Origin: Halonotius sp046719765
Lineage (GTDB): Archaea; Halobacteriota; Halobacteria; Halobacteriales; Haloferacaceae
NCBI RefSeq assembly: GCF_046719765.1
Contig: NZ_JABEBY010000021.1
Coordinates: 1-39,740, forward strand
Length of the DNA stretch: 39,740 nucleotides
Direction: 5' to 3'
Positions 39,668 through 39,740 of this stretch are shown piece after piece. The notes beneath the pieces are model-generated. The model saw only the letters and a program-made list of their open reading frames with translations, was not told the DNA's origin and did no database searches. The first letter of the stretch is position 1. Each line of letters starts with the position of its first letter. A program made the position numbers and the translations under genes.

Positions 39668-39740
39668 TCATCTGTAGAAGTCGGTACTCAAGATTTTCTC
39701 GAACCAGCGATCAGTGTTGAGTGTGAGGCTGAGGAAGTTC
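39668..39740 (-). CDS. C-terminal end of an unidentified minus-strand gene (partial)
   Basis: On the minus strand the frame entering from the window edge reads NFLSLTLNTDRWFEK, then ILSTDFYR and TGA at 39668-39670. This is a plausible protein end followed by an AT-rich intergenic stretch. It is too short to identify. Confidence 0.35.
   Translation of the reverse strand, partial: NFLSLTLNTDRWFEKILSTDFYR

Noticed and set aside
1..39740. CRISPR arrays, tRNA and rRNA genes
   Set aside because: No regularly spaced direct repeats of 25-40 bases, no tRNA T-arm or acceptor pairing and no rRNA-like sequence were found on either strand by reading. Short weak candidates cannot be excluded.

Overview
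The window is haloarchaeal DNA (class Halobacteria). The signs are very acidic proteins, a twin-arginine lipoprotein signal on the solute-binding protein, archaeal TATA elements about 25-30 bases before leaderless-type starts, Lrp/IclR/winged-helix regulators, and several haloarchaeal insertion sequences. Base composition looks lower in G+C than a typical haloarchaeal main chromosome. The genus cannot be named from sequence alone.

Layout. 1-1743: gene remnants and a 1.07-kb DDE insertion sequence next to the last 29 codons of a tnpB gene and an apparent omega-RNA scaffold. 1744-2532: coiled-coil protein of a haloarchaeal family. 2826-13684: an IclR regulator diverging from a nine-gene, almost fully overlapping operon. 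It encodes a peptide/opine-type ABC importer, a hydantoinase-type amidohydrolase, an M20-type N-carbamoyl-amino-acid amidohydrolase, a DUF3830 protein and a D-2-hydroxyacid dehydrogenase. The set suggests uptake and opening of a cyclic ureide, then hydrolysis of the carbamoyl product. Two identical palindromes, GTTCGT-N5-ACGAAC, lie in the divergent promoter. 13944-15146: a cytochrome P450. 15229-17165: a pair of small genes ending in a zinc ribbon, then an insertion sequence with hairpin ends. 17606-20124: a winged-helix/nucleotidyltransferase fusion diverging from an unknown gene across a shared inverted repeat. 20196-23092: a haloarchaeal gene split by an IS630-type element that is itself split by a second IS630-type element. 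Removing each element including its terminal TA dinucleotides restores both reading frames exactly. 23235-30754: ordinary chromosomal genes (SDR dehydrogenase, small zinc protein, B12-type binding protein, lipoprotein cyclophilin, SelO, Lrp, UspA, GNAT), with an unexplained C-run-rich stretch at 29440-29720. 30780-34650: a cluster of small minus-strand genes, including winged-helix regulators followed by tiny zinc-ribbon genes and a HTH-MazF toxin-antitoxin pair. 34713-39261: four consecutive hairpins and a 37-codon leader ORF, then an operon of two unknown proteins and two dissimilar ParB-like proteins, then a HTH/TumE-like pair.

The best candidates for something undescribed are the hairpin-led operon with two ParB-like proteins and no ParA (34713-38221), the recurring regulator plus mini zinc-ribbon module (four places, one copy decayed), and the twin-palindrome-controlled ureide operon. 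All functional calls rest on motif reading by eye. No database search was possible.
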